From Pseudoalteromonas piscicida (GTDB taxonomy: Bacteria > Pseudomonadota > Gammaproteobacteria > Enterobacterales > Alteromonadaceae), in NCBI RefSeq assembly GCF_002208135.1, contig NZ_CP021647.1, positions 747,501 through 811,500 of the forward strand: a stretch of DNA of 64,000 nucleotides, given 5' to 3'. Made by a program: the position numbers and the translations under genes. Positions 56,978-64,000 of the stretch are shown here, piece after piece. Within the stretch, counting starts at the first letter, position 1. Each line of letters opens with the position of its first letter. The notes under the pieces were generated by a model. It had not been told where the DNA came from and ran no database searches. It worked only from the letters and a program-made list of their open reading frames with translations.

Positions 56978-57171
56978 ACCTGAGCTTCGGATAATCTATG
57001 CCTTTCTAGCAGCCAGTTTTCGCGCTAACTGCGTTGAATTCACTTCCAATAGCCAGCTATTAGTACGTAAATTCGCCTTGTTATCCCCAAAACTCTCTGG
57101 CTAGATAAGGAAATAATTTTATTTTAGTTTAAAAACAACCAGTTAGAACATATCTTATCCAAACCTCAGGT
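56978..57171. mobile_element. MITE 1 (194 bp)
   Basis: Non-coding element with terminal repeats ACCTGAG...CTCAGGT extending with mismatches to about 18 bases, and a 6-bp target duplication TATTTA on both sides (56972-56977, 57172-57177). Internal sequence is similar to the reverse complement of MITE 2. Confidence 0.75.
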
Positions 57172-57334
57172 TATTTACTAATGTTTCCAACTGGATGCGA
57201 AGTACCACCACATACCGATAAAGTCGTTTCAGGGAAACATTTCAGGTTAAATATTGTGTTAAAGCGGGCGAAGTTAGGCGGTGAATTTAAGTGTAAAGAT
57301 CCGCTTTATAGCAGTAGTCGCATCAAACTTTTGA

Positions 57335-57529
57335 ACCTGAACTCGGGATAAGAAGTTAGTTAATTCACTAAAATACCTAAGTTCAAAAGCGTAATATCAC
57401 TCTAGCCAGAAGTTATTTCTTAATACAAGGCAAATTTGTGCGTCAATAGCTGGCCTATTGCAAGCAAATTTAACGCAGTAGTAAGGGATAACAGCTGCTA
57501 GAGAACAAGTTGTTATCTCGTGTTCAGGT
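57335..57529. mobile_element. MITE 2 (195 bp), inverted relative to MITE 1
   Basis: Terminal repeats ACCTGAAC...GTTCAGGT and a 5-bp duplication TTTGA on both sides (57330-57334, 57530-57534). The interior contains 'caatagctgg...cctattg...aacgcagta', matching the reverse complement of the 'actgcgttgaa...caatagccagctatt' part of MITE 1. Confidence 0.75.
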
Positions 57530-57603
57530 TTTGATAAATCAGAGCATTCCGTTTCTAAAGTAGAAGCTGGTACTCGAGTGTTGTTAAGTATCGGCTGGGT
57601 CCG

Positions 57604-57981
57604 TTAGCTCGGCAACTTGATAATTACGCATGTTCCGGAATTAGATTCCGTTTCACACTCAATTACGCCATTAAAATACTGAGTGACAATAGCGAGCGCA
57701 ACGCTTAGCCCTAAGCCCAAGCCATCATGGTGAGTTGATCTGAGCTGAGTCTTAACTCTTGGTATAAACGAACAAGATTAAAATTTCTTTCTATTTCTTT
57801 CTATTTCTTGCTCTTCTTTATTGACGAATGCCAAAAATGTGAACACCACAGAAAGAAAAAAAAGCAGCATGGAGAGCGCTGATATATGGTAGAAGTACTT
57901 AAAGCTAAACGACTGACTTGGGTGAAGTATGTTGCTTTGACTGGCTGCCATGTATTCAACGTTGTTAAGACTCGAATACAC
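57604..57981 (-). pseudogene. Histidine-kinase pseudogene with internal deletion
   Basis: The minus strand begins (57981) with an N-terminal stretch containing one strong membrane helix ('YHISALSMLLFFLSVVFTFLAFV') followed by 'NKEEQEIERN' and a stop, then, in another frame, the very end of a kinase ATPase domain: 'FIPRVKTQLRST', 'HHDGLGLGLSVALAIVTQYF' (the G2 box), ending '...SGTCVIIKLPS' and TAA. The H, N and G1 boxes are gone, so most of the gene has been deleted. Not a homopolymer artefact. No partner regulator is near. Confidence 0.7.
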
Positions 57982-57992
57982 AAAGTATTGTT

Positions 57993-58010
57993 AACCTAAG
58001 CTCGGAATAA
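57993..58010. repeat. Lone MITE end
   Basis: AACCTAAGCTCGGAATAA resembles the left ends of MITE 1 (56977) and MITE 2 (57334) in the same orientation, but no partner end was found nearby. Probably a remnant of a third copy. Confidence 0.4.
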
Positions 58011-58087
58011 CAATTTGTTCTTTGGCCGTTGTCATCCCATGTTTTGGTTGGTCGTTCTAGGTTTTTGTCACTTTGCCGAAGTGAGAA

Positions 58088-58120
58088 AGCAGCCAAATGG
58101 ATAACAAGTATTTGGCTGCT
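58088..58120 (-). terminator. Terminator of adhP
   Basis: Perfect 11-bp stem AGCAGCCAAAT / ATTTGGCTGCT with an 11-base loop, starting nine bases beyond the minus-strand stop; a short pyrimidine-rich stretch (TTTCTCAC) follows on that strand. Confidence 0.7.
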
Positions 58121-58128
58121 CGATGGGT

Positions 58129-59142
58129 CTAGTCGAAAGTAAGTACGACTCTGCCGTTAATCTCACTGTTAAGCATATCGTCAAATATATCGTTGATTTG
58201 CTCTAGAGGTTTGGTTTCTATGATGGCCTTTACCTTGCCTTCAGCTGCAAACTGCAAGCACTCAGTGAGGTCTTGACGGGTACCAACGATGCTGCCAACC
58301 ACACTGATACCTTTAAGCACAGTATCAAAAATCGGGATTGGCATTTCTTCAGGAGGCAAACCAACTAAAACGCATGTGCCGCCACGCTTTACACTATTGA
58401 ATGAAGTGGTAAATGCAGGCTTTGAGACTGCGGTACAGACCACTGCTTGGACACCCCCTAGCTTATGTTGCATCAACTCTGCGGGATCCTTGTGTTTAAA
58501 GTCGATACATAAATCGGCGCCAAGCTCCTTTGCCAGTGCTAATTTTGATTCGCCAGTGTCAACCGCAACCACGTTCAGCCCCATCGCTTTGGCGTATTGC
58601 ACTGCTAAGTGACCAAGGCCTCCTACACCAATAATGGCAACCCATTCACCGGGTTTGGCTTTTGATACTTTTAACGCTTTATAGGTGGTGACGCCAGCGC
58701 AAAACAGCGGAGCAGCATCGACAAATGATAACCCTTCTGGAATTTTTATTACGTAGTTTGCGTCAGCTTTGCAAAATTGAGCGTACCCGCCGTCAACTGA
58801 ATAACCACTGTTTAACTGATCAGGGCATAAGTTTTCATCGCCTTTGAGGCAGTGTTCACAATGACCACAGGCGCTATGTAGCCAAGGTACACCCACTCTA
58901 TCACCAACGGCTAGGTGTTTAACATCATCAGCTTTTGCGATAACGGTACCAACACCCTCATGGCCGGGAACAAGTGGCAATTTAGGCTTAACAGGCCAGT
59001 CGCCATGGCAGGCGTGTAAATCAGTGTGACAAACGCCACAGGCAGCTATTTCAACGATGACCGACCCTTGAGTGAGTTCCGGTTTTTCAATTTCTTTAAT
59101 TTCTAATGGTTGCTTAAATTGGTGCACTAACGCTGCTTTCAT
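58129..59142 (-). CDS. adhP: Zinc-dependent alcohol dehydrogenase
   Basis: A 337-residue enzyme close to AdhP, the propanol-preferring alcohol dehydrogenase. Catalytic zinc ligands: Cys in '[18 protein letters not shown]', His-Glu in 'VPGHEGVG', Cys in '[13 protein letters not shown]'. The structural zinc has four Cys in '[18 protein letters not shown]'. The Rossmann motif is '[20 protein letters not shown]'. The ATG at 59142 has AAGGAGC upstream; earlier in-frame codons are rejected. NAD-linked interconversion of short alcohols and aldehydes is known for the family. Confidence 0.92.
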   Translation of the reverse strand: MKAALVHQFKQPLEIKEIEKPELTQGSVIVEIAACGVCHTDLHACHGDWPVKPKLPLVPGHEGVGTVIAKADDVKHLAVGDRVGVPWLHSACGHCEHCLKGDENLCPDQLNSGYSVDGGYAQFCKADANYVIKIPEGLSFVDAAPLFCAGVTTYKALKVSKAKPGEWVAIIGVGGLGHLAVQYAKAMGLNVVAVDTGESKLALAKELGADLCIDFKHKDPAELMQHKLGGVQAVVCTAVSKPAFTTSFNSVKRGGTCVLVGLPPEEMPIPIFDTVLKGISVVGSIVGTRQDLTECLQFAAEGKVKAIIETKPLEQINDIFDDMLNSEINGRVVLTFD

Positions 59143-59230
59143 CTTTTTGCTCCTTGATTGAGTTGATCGTAGCTTAGCAGTTATAACTAGGAGCAATTTG
59201 ATCCGAAACAACGAATAAGAAGAGAGTAAA

Positions 59231-59258
59231 CAAAAATGGCGAGCACAATGCTCGCCAT
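59231..59258 (-). terminator. Terminator of the subtilase gene
   Basis: Perfect 10-bp stem ATGGCGAGCA / TGCTCGCCAT with a three-base loop, followed on the minus strand by TTTTTG. It lies 29 bases after the stop. Confidence 0.9.
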
Positions 59259-59287
59259 ATCATTACTTAATTACAAAAAGTACGGAG

Positions 59288-62200
59288 TTATTTTCTTCTA
59301 CGTAGCAGCGCCAGTGGTGCAGCTAGTAGTAACCAAAACAGTGAACCACTTGAAGATTTTGATGGTGTAGGCGTTGGCGTTGGATCTGGAGTCGGCTGTT
59401 CTGACTCTTCATCCATTAAGTTTGTTACCTCGACCATAATTTTTACAGGCTCAGATACATTGCCACCAGTATCTGTTGCCACGACTTCAAGCTCAACGCT
59501 TTCTAGTCCTGAGTCGAAGTCTAGTTGCTCGCTGTTGGCGACAACGACCTGTCCTGATGCATTAACCGTGATAGCTGAAGAAGTAGAAGCAATAACAATA
59601 AACTCAGAAACCGGGTTCGCAAAGTCAGATGCGTATTCAACCTCTAACTGTCCAATAACGGTATCTACCGCTGTATTTTCCTCAACCGAGAATGACTGAT
59701 CAGCAGTAATGATTGGCGCTTTTGCTGACTCTTCTGACGGAGAAACAATAACTGGCACCGCTCCGTTACTTGATAGAATCATGAAATCATTGTCGGAGAA
59801 CGTTAGGTTTGCTGACTCACCAGGAGCAAGCTCTGTCACTTCATTACCAGCATCATCAACTAGCATAGCTAAACCTTCTGCCTCAGTTGTAGCTACTTCC
59901 ATTGCTGGTGCTTTTATCATGAAACTATCAGCGAACATTTCGTCTAGAGAATTTGATGGGATCGGCATCCAAGTCTCTTCTTCCGTGCGGAAGCGAATTT
60001 TGGTTTCAACTCCAGTCGCAACCTGCTCAGCTGTAAGTCCAAACGCGTCGGCACAACTGCTCATGGTGACGAAATTATTACCTGATGCAAAATTAATATT
60101 GGTAATTGAACCGCTCGATGAGCCATAAGGGTGAGTGAAGGTAATGGCGCTTCCTGACAAGTAATTGCCAAACCATTCTAGCTTGCCGTTTTGAACAGTT
60201 ACATCATAAGTGCCATCTGGCGACGTACCACCTTCTGCAGGCAAATCGAAATCAGCCATAAATCCACCTTGATAGGTGTGGATAATAGGTTGATTAGTGA
60301 CCATGGTCGTGAAAAGCATGTAACCGGTATCACAAACGCTAGTTGGAACTGAAGTTGTTTCTACAGAAGCACCAATTATATCCAAACGTTCGCTATCACC
60401 TGCTTCATCTTTTGCGACAGTCGGAGCAAAAAATGGTTCTAATGTTGCAGCCCCTGTATTGGTTAATACGTGTCTAGCACCTTGGTCATCAACGACAGGC
60501 ATAACTTTCGCGTTGGCAGCGGCTTTTGGTATCACGTGATAAACCAAGTGCAGCGCTTTTTCGTCGCCAGACATAAAGTTCAAGGCACCGTCAAGCTCTA
60601 ACGTTGTAAGGTCGTGTGTTGCATCCAAGAATGCCATGTTGGCAGAAGTTAAAGTCCATTCAGGTAGTTTAGTTGGATCTATAGTTGCCGTAACGTCAAA
60701 CGAAATGGTTTGTCCTGCGGGAACGGTGATCGACTCTGGGAAAGCCATACTAAGTGCACCGCGTTCGGCGTCGTCTGCAAATCGCTGCTCATATGCTAAG
60801 GTATAAGTTTGCTCTTGATTCGAGAAGTTTTTAACGACTACCTTTTTGGTGATAGATGAAGTTTCAGATAGTGAAACCAAGCCAAATGATAGCGCCGCTT
60901 GCATAGTATCTTCAGCCCATGCTGCAACCGGAAGGCTTGCCGCTTTTTCAACGTCCACAAGACCTGAACCGATAAAGCTGATTGGCGCAAGCGCTGCATT
61001 TGGGTTTTGCGAGCGAGGTTCAACGGTAACATCTAAGTTAGCCGCATTCATTAATGTCGCTTTTAGTTCAAAACCGTTGCGATTTGGTAGTGCTTCTTTA
61101 AGCATACTCATGGCGCCAGCTGTAATAGGTCCAGAGAATGAAGTTCCACTCGCTGGGGTAAGTCCATCACCAAGGCCCGGATGCGCAGTCATAATGCTAA
61201 CTCCCGGCGCTGTGATTTCTGGTTTTAATCGTCCGCTGATAGAAGGTCCGCGAGAGGTGAATGACGCGATCATGCCTTTTTTTAGGATGACTGTGGCACT
61301 CACATTATAGGCAACATTGTTTCCAGCCAATAACTGTTGTTTAAGTGCTTTACCTTGGCTGTAGCTCAAACCAATCGTTGGGATCTCAATACCTGGAGCA
61401 CTGCCACCGGGTTCTGTTGGACCAGCACCTTCGACATTATTGGCAATCATCACCAACTTAGCGCCTTTCGCTTGGGCGTTTAGTACTTTTTGAGTGAAAT
61501 TACAGCCCCCTCGGTCAACTAGGACTGCTTTACCTGTAAAGTCAACGTCGTCAGCAAAAGGATCACAAGCAATGGATGTTGCATCTCCACGGTCATTTTT
61601 TTCAGTCTCAACGAATGCTAGTGGGGTTGTGTCACTACTAAATTCAAACTCTTCAAAGTTCTCAGGGTTAAAACTTGCCGCACCAGCTTCAGTCGTTTCG
61701 CCCATTAAGGTTGCTAAAATGTGTTTACCTTTAATAACAGAGTGCTCCATCGCACCAACAGAAAGCGCATTATCTGTTGTACTAGGGCCACCAACGATAA
61801 ATGGCGTAGGGCCATCGTTACCTGCAGAGATAACAACGTTAGTACCTAGCATCACGGCTTTATCAATAAGCTCTTGTACCGCCCCTGCACGATTATCACC
61901 AAAGTCTCCGCCTAGTGACATATTTATTACATCCACGCGGTCGGAAATATCACCATCACCATTTGGATCCATGGCAGACTCTAGTGCTAATAGCTGCGCT
62001 AAACCTGGGCAGCTTTCAGCACAGACAGAGTAGACAAATAACTCAACATTCGGTGCGATACCTGTTACTGAGTGAGATACGTGAGTACCGTGGTTAGTAC
62101 CTACGTCAATTGGATCTGGATCGTTATTAATAAAATCATAACCACCTAGCACTTTGCCTTGCGGCCAAGCTGGAGTGTCTGATGGGTTACTTGCTGCGGC

Positions 62201-62791
62201 TTCATACGCTTCAGCTGTGCCGGCTCCGCCAAATGCTTGGTGAGTGTAATCAATACCCGTATCGAGTACTGCTACACGAACTCCTTCACCTGTAACTTCA
62301 CCTGTTGAAACTAAAGGCGTTGCTTTTATGTAATCAGCACTGTCAGCCACATTCAATTTATAATCAAATACAGGTAACACTGAATGTACTAAAGGATTGT
62401 TCAGTAGTTTGTTAACTTCTGCTTTTTCGCCATTGACGATAATTGCATTGGATAGCTTAGATGTTTTCGCTACAACTTGAAGTGTTGGGCTAGTGCTAGC
62501 GATTGCAGCCTCTACACTTTGTTGAGTTTGCTGAATACTTGAAGTTGCATTTTTGAAGCTAATACCGGCGAGATTTTGTTCAGCAACCGAGGGCGTTGTT
62601 AATTTAACTAACCATGTTACGACGTTCCGTGTCGATTTCCTTGTCTGTTTATCCTTCAATTCTGGATATTGACTTTTTAGAGATGGCTTATTTTCAAAAT
62701 TATATTGGTTGTACGTCGCAGCAGAAACTGTAGAAGAAGACAAAGCGGTAACTACAGCGAGGGTGAGTGCTGACTTGTTTATAGTTGACAT
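59288..62791 (-). CDS. Secreted subtilisin-like protease with GlyGly-CTERM tail
   Basis: A 1,167-residue S8 protease. Signal peptide (1-24), inhibitor-I9 type propeptide (about 58-145), catalytic domain with Asp177 ('VAVLDTGID'), His234 ('NHGTHVS'), oxyanion Asn325 ('SAGNDGP') and Ser551 ('SGTSFSGP'), and a PA domain inserted between His and Ser (about 385-500). After a fibronectin-like region there is a cadherin-like segment (about 1035-1130), a Pro/Thr linker, and a tail 'SSSGSLFWLLLAAPLALLRRRK', a GlyGly-CTERM sorting signal. A rhombosortase is expected to remove the tail during type II export. ATG start with a weak upstream site. Confidence 0.93.
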   Translation of the reverse strand: MSTINKSALTLAVVTALSSSTVSAATYNQYNFENKPSLKSQYPELKDKQTRKSTRNVVTWLVKLTTPSVAEQNLAGISFKNATSSIQQTQQSVEAAIASTSPTLQVVAKTSKLSNAIIVNGEKAEVNKLLNNPLVHSVLPVFDYKLNVADSADYIKATPLVSTGEVTGEGVRVAVLDTGIDYTHQAFGGAGTAEAYEAAASNPSDTPAWPQGKVLGGYDFINNDPDPIDVGTNHGTHVSHSVTGIAPNVELFVYSVCAESCPGLAQLLALESAMDPNGDGDISDRVDVINMSLGGDFGDNRAGAVQELIDKAVMLGTNVVISAGNDGPTPFIVGGPSTTDNALSVGAMEHSVIKGKHILATLMGETTEAGAASFNPENFEEFEFSSDTTPLAFVETEKNDRGDATSIACDPFADDVDFTGKAVLVDRGGCNFTQKVLNAQAKGAKLVMIANNVEGAGPTEPGGSAPGIEIPTIGLSYSQGKALKQQLLAGNNVAYNVSATVILKKGMIASFTSRGPSISGRLKPEITAPGVSIMTAHPGLGDGLTPASGTSFSGPITAGAMSMLKEALPNRNGFELKATLMNAANLDVTVEPRSQNPNAALAPISFIGSGLVDVEKAASLPVAAWAEDTMQAALSFGLVSLSETSSITKKVVVKNFSNQEQTYTLAYEQRFADDAERGALSMAFPESITVPAGQTISFDVTATIDPTKLPEWTLTSANMAFLDATHDLTTLELDGALNFMSGDEKALHLVYHVIPKAAANAKVMPVVDDQGARHVLTNTGAATLEPFFAPTVAKDEAGDSERLDIIGASVETTSVPTSVCDTGYMLFTTMVTNQPIIHTYQGGFMADFDLPAEGGTSPDGTYDVTVQNGKLEWFGNYLSGSAITFTHPYGSSSGSITNINFASGNNFVTMSSCADAFGLTAEQVATGVETKIRFRTEEETWMPIPSNSLDEMFADSFMIKAPAMEVATTEAEGLAMLVDDAGNEVTELAPGESANLTFSDNDFMILSSNGAVPVIVSPSEESAKAPIITADQSFSVEENTAVDTVIGQLEVEYASDFANPVSEFIVIASTSSAITVNASGQVVVANSEQLDFDSGLESVELEVVATDTGGNVSEPVKIMVEVTNLMDEESEQPTPDPTPTPTPSKSSSGSLFWLLLAAPLALLRRRK

Positions 62792-63183
62792 CGGATTTCC
62801 CCATCATGCTTGTTATGGTTTTTAATTATTTTATTTACATCTTATTTTAGTATTTGAACAAATATAGTCCCTTTTTGGTTGGTATTTCAACTTTTTGTTA
62901 TGTAAAAACTGGTTTTTTACGTTTTTATCCTTTTTTTGTTAACAATGGACCGTTTTTGGGGGCTGATGTGGGAAGTATGTCTTTTGTCTATTTTATTCGG
63001 TGGGATGTTACAGAGGTGGTGGAGTCAAAGTGCGACAGCTAGTTGCAGGTTAAGGAATAAAAAGCGATTTGGTAAGTTAATTGAAGGTTTTTATTGCAAA
63101 CATATACACGCTATCCTTTAATAATACTTGAATAAGAATAAGTGCTTAATATAACTAGCATGATATATCACAGGAAAAAAAAG
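62792..63183. other. Divergent intergenic region
   Basis: About 390 AT-rich bases between the divergent protease and methyltransferase genes. It contains long T runs near 62870-62940. No RNA gene or operator recognised. Confidence 0.4.
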
Positions 63184-64000
63184 ATGGAGCTTAATGGCTT
63201 TAAAGACGGGTGTTTAGCAAGTATTTTTGCGGCAAATAAGGAATCACCTGAATTGACTACTCTGTTTGGTGAGTTCATCACATTTTTTGGTAAATTGAGT
63301 GGGATTGATACTCAGTTTGATATGAATGATTGGAGTAGTGTTCACACTGAATATGGTGTTGCTATTTCTCCTGTTCAGGCCGCAAAATGCTCTCAAGAAC
63401 AGCTGCGCAGTTTGGTTTTTATGCAGGGCGTAAAAGCAGCGATTGAAGACAAACTGCGTGAAGGCTTATCCGAAGTTCGTATTCTATACGCAGGCACCGG
63501 TCCTTACGCTACACTATTGCTTCCATTGTTAGCACTACACCCCAGTCTTCCTATAAAAGCCACCCTAATTGATATACACCCAGAAAATGTCGTAGCGGTG
63601 AAAAAGTTAATTGATACTTTTGATGTCGAGCACTGTATCGAACAGCTGGTTTGTTGCGATGCATTAAAATGGCAAGGTGAAGAAAAATGTAGCTTTGATA
63701 TCGTGATTTCCGAGACGATGACAGCACTACTAAAAAGAGAGCCACAAGTTTGGATCTTCAAACATCTATTTCCCTACCTCAAGGAAGACGGTATTTTGAT
63801 CCCTGAGTCTATCGCATTATCGGCAACATTGAATAGAAAAGGGGAGCAAATACACATTGGAGAGTTTTTTAACTTACAGAAATCTTCGGTACAGAAACTC
63901 AGTGGTGGTGACGACACGCTATTAAGTGGGAAGCTGGTTATCCCAGATAGCTACCAGCCAGGAGATGGCTTTAAGTTGCAAACGGATATCGTCGTTTATG
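63184..64000 (+). CDS. SAM-dependent methyltransferase, PRMT-like (partial)
   Basis: The frame is open from the ATG at 63184 (AGGAAAAAAAAG upstream) to the right edge, 272 residues. 'VRILYAGTGPYATLLLPLL' is the S-adenosylmethionine motif I, 'ATLIDIHPENV' motif Post-I, 'LVCCDALKW' motif II and 'FDIVISETMTALLKREPQVWIFKHLFPYLKEDGILIPESIAL' the double-E-like region that recalls protein arginine methyltransferases. The N-terminal 90 residues are helical and unlike PRMT. The C-terminus lies outside the window, so the substrate is not inferable. Confidence 0.75.
   Translation, partial: MELNGFKDGCLASIFAANKESPELTTLFGEFITFFGKLSGIDTQFDMNDWSSVHTEYGVAISPVQAAKCSQEQLRSLVFMQGVKAAIEDKLREGLSEVRILYAGTGPYATLLLPLLALHPSLPIKATLIDIHPENVVAVKKLIDTFDVEHCIEQLVCCDALKWQGEEKCSFDIVISETMTALLKREPQVWIFKHLFPYLKEDGILIPESIALSATLNRKGEQIHIGEFFNLQKSSVQKLSGGDDTLLSGKLVIPDSYQPGDGFKLQTDIVVY

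Larger units (their letters stand above)
56867..57607 (+). pseudogene. 2OG-Fe(II) oxygenase-like gene split by two MITEs
   Basis: Three coding pieces in order make about 113 residues: 'MESKPKYFRWQLGRQQSGYQKMLL...KFDMYL', then 'LMFPTGCEVPPHTDKVVSGKHFRLNIVLKRAKLGGEF...RIKL', then 'DKSEHSVSKVEAGTRVLLSIGWVR'. They hold H-x-D ('PHTD'), the distal H ('SEHS') and R ('GTR') of 2-oxoglutarate-dependent oxygenases. Removing MITE 1 with one TATTTA copy (200 bp) restores frame; removing MITE 2 (200 bp) leaves one base missing in the T run at 57329-57332. The last bases overlap the convergent kinase pseudogene. Confidence 0.7.

Noticed and set aside
61494..62033. 179-codon plus-strand frame inside the subtilase gene
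   Set aside because: Low-complexity Ser/Ala-rich shadow of the protease on the opposite strand.
1..64000. CRISPR arrays, tRNA and rRNA genes
   Set aside because: Looked for regular spaced repeats and cloverleaf or ribosomal signatures while reading; none was recognised. A tRNA and CRISPR scan would settle this.

Overview
The window looks like the chromosome of a marine gammaproteobacterium of the Alteromonadales, most likely Pseudoalteromonas or a close relative. The grounds are its AT-rich composition, a methylcitrate operon of the prpB-prpC-acnD-prpF type, a GlyGly-CTERM subtilase, a cold-shock gene with a long leader, and a LexA-controlled chromosomal integron. The genus is an inference from gene content; no ribosomal or tRNA gene was seen.

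Layout. 1-8 kb: end of a nucleoside hydrolase, a secreted protein with one CxxCH haem site, a cupin, an esterase with a TPR tail, a VOC protein and a secreted protein with three crystallin-like repeats. 8.3-12.1 kb: a three-gene set (TackOD1 zinc protein, processive GT2 glycosyltransferase, HlyD-type protein) that looks like a surface-polymer machine. 12.2-16.5 kb: AraC regulator, trypsin-like protease, small secreted protein, 14-TM MFS pump. 16.7-28.5 kb: an AraC-controlled catabolic island (TonB receptor, parvulin, HupE/UreJ protein, DUF3604 protein, two dehydrogenases, dihydroxyacetophenone-dioxygenase-like cupin, acyl-CoA ligase). 28.7-36.7 kb: thermostable-hemolysin-family protein, AMP ligase, haem-oxygenase-like diiron protein, SDR and TPR protein, running into a two-component system, a cupredoxin, an FTR1-like protein and an outer-membrane protein. 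36.8-40.3 kb: hydrolase, cold-shock protein, secreted YolA-like protein, small hypothetical, YjdM.

40.3-46.4 kb is a chromosomal integron. Its integrase gene (minus strand) is broken by a 161-bp MITE and preceded by a LexA box. It faces at least three cassettes whose boundaries can be checked internally, because each cassette's first bases are complementary to the R'' core of its own attC. Cassette 1 is unusual in carrying a complete three-gene operon (dual-OB-like protein, DUF488, DUF4326). Between cassettes 2 and 3 an IS110-family element of the IS1111 type sits exactly at the attC crossover. The structured non-coding end of this IS contains short sequences matching the attC core, as expected for the target guides of a bridge RNA.

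46.5-64 kb: RidA, two periplasmic solute-binding proteins, the propionate operon with palindromic operators, LysE exporter, GNAT, a decayed patch (2OG-oxygenase pseudogene split by two inverted copies of a 194/195-bp MITE, convergent with a histidine-kinase pseudogene), alcohol dehydrogenase, large secreted subtilase and the start of a methyltransferase.

A caution for the whole window: at least ten reading-frame breaks coincide with short homopolymers (mostly G/C) and are repaired by adding one base. Many apparent pseudogenes are therefore probably intact genes with sequencing errors; the MITE insertions and the kinase deletion are not explained this way.
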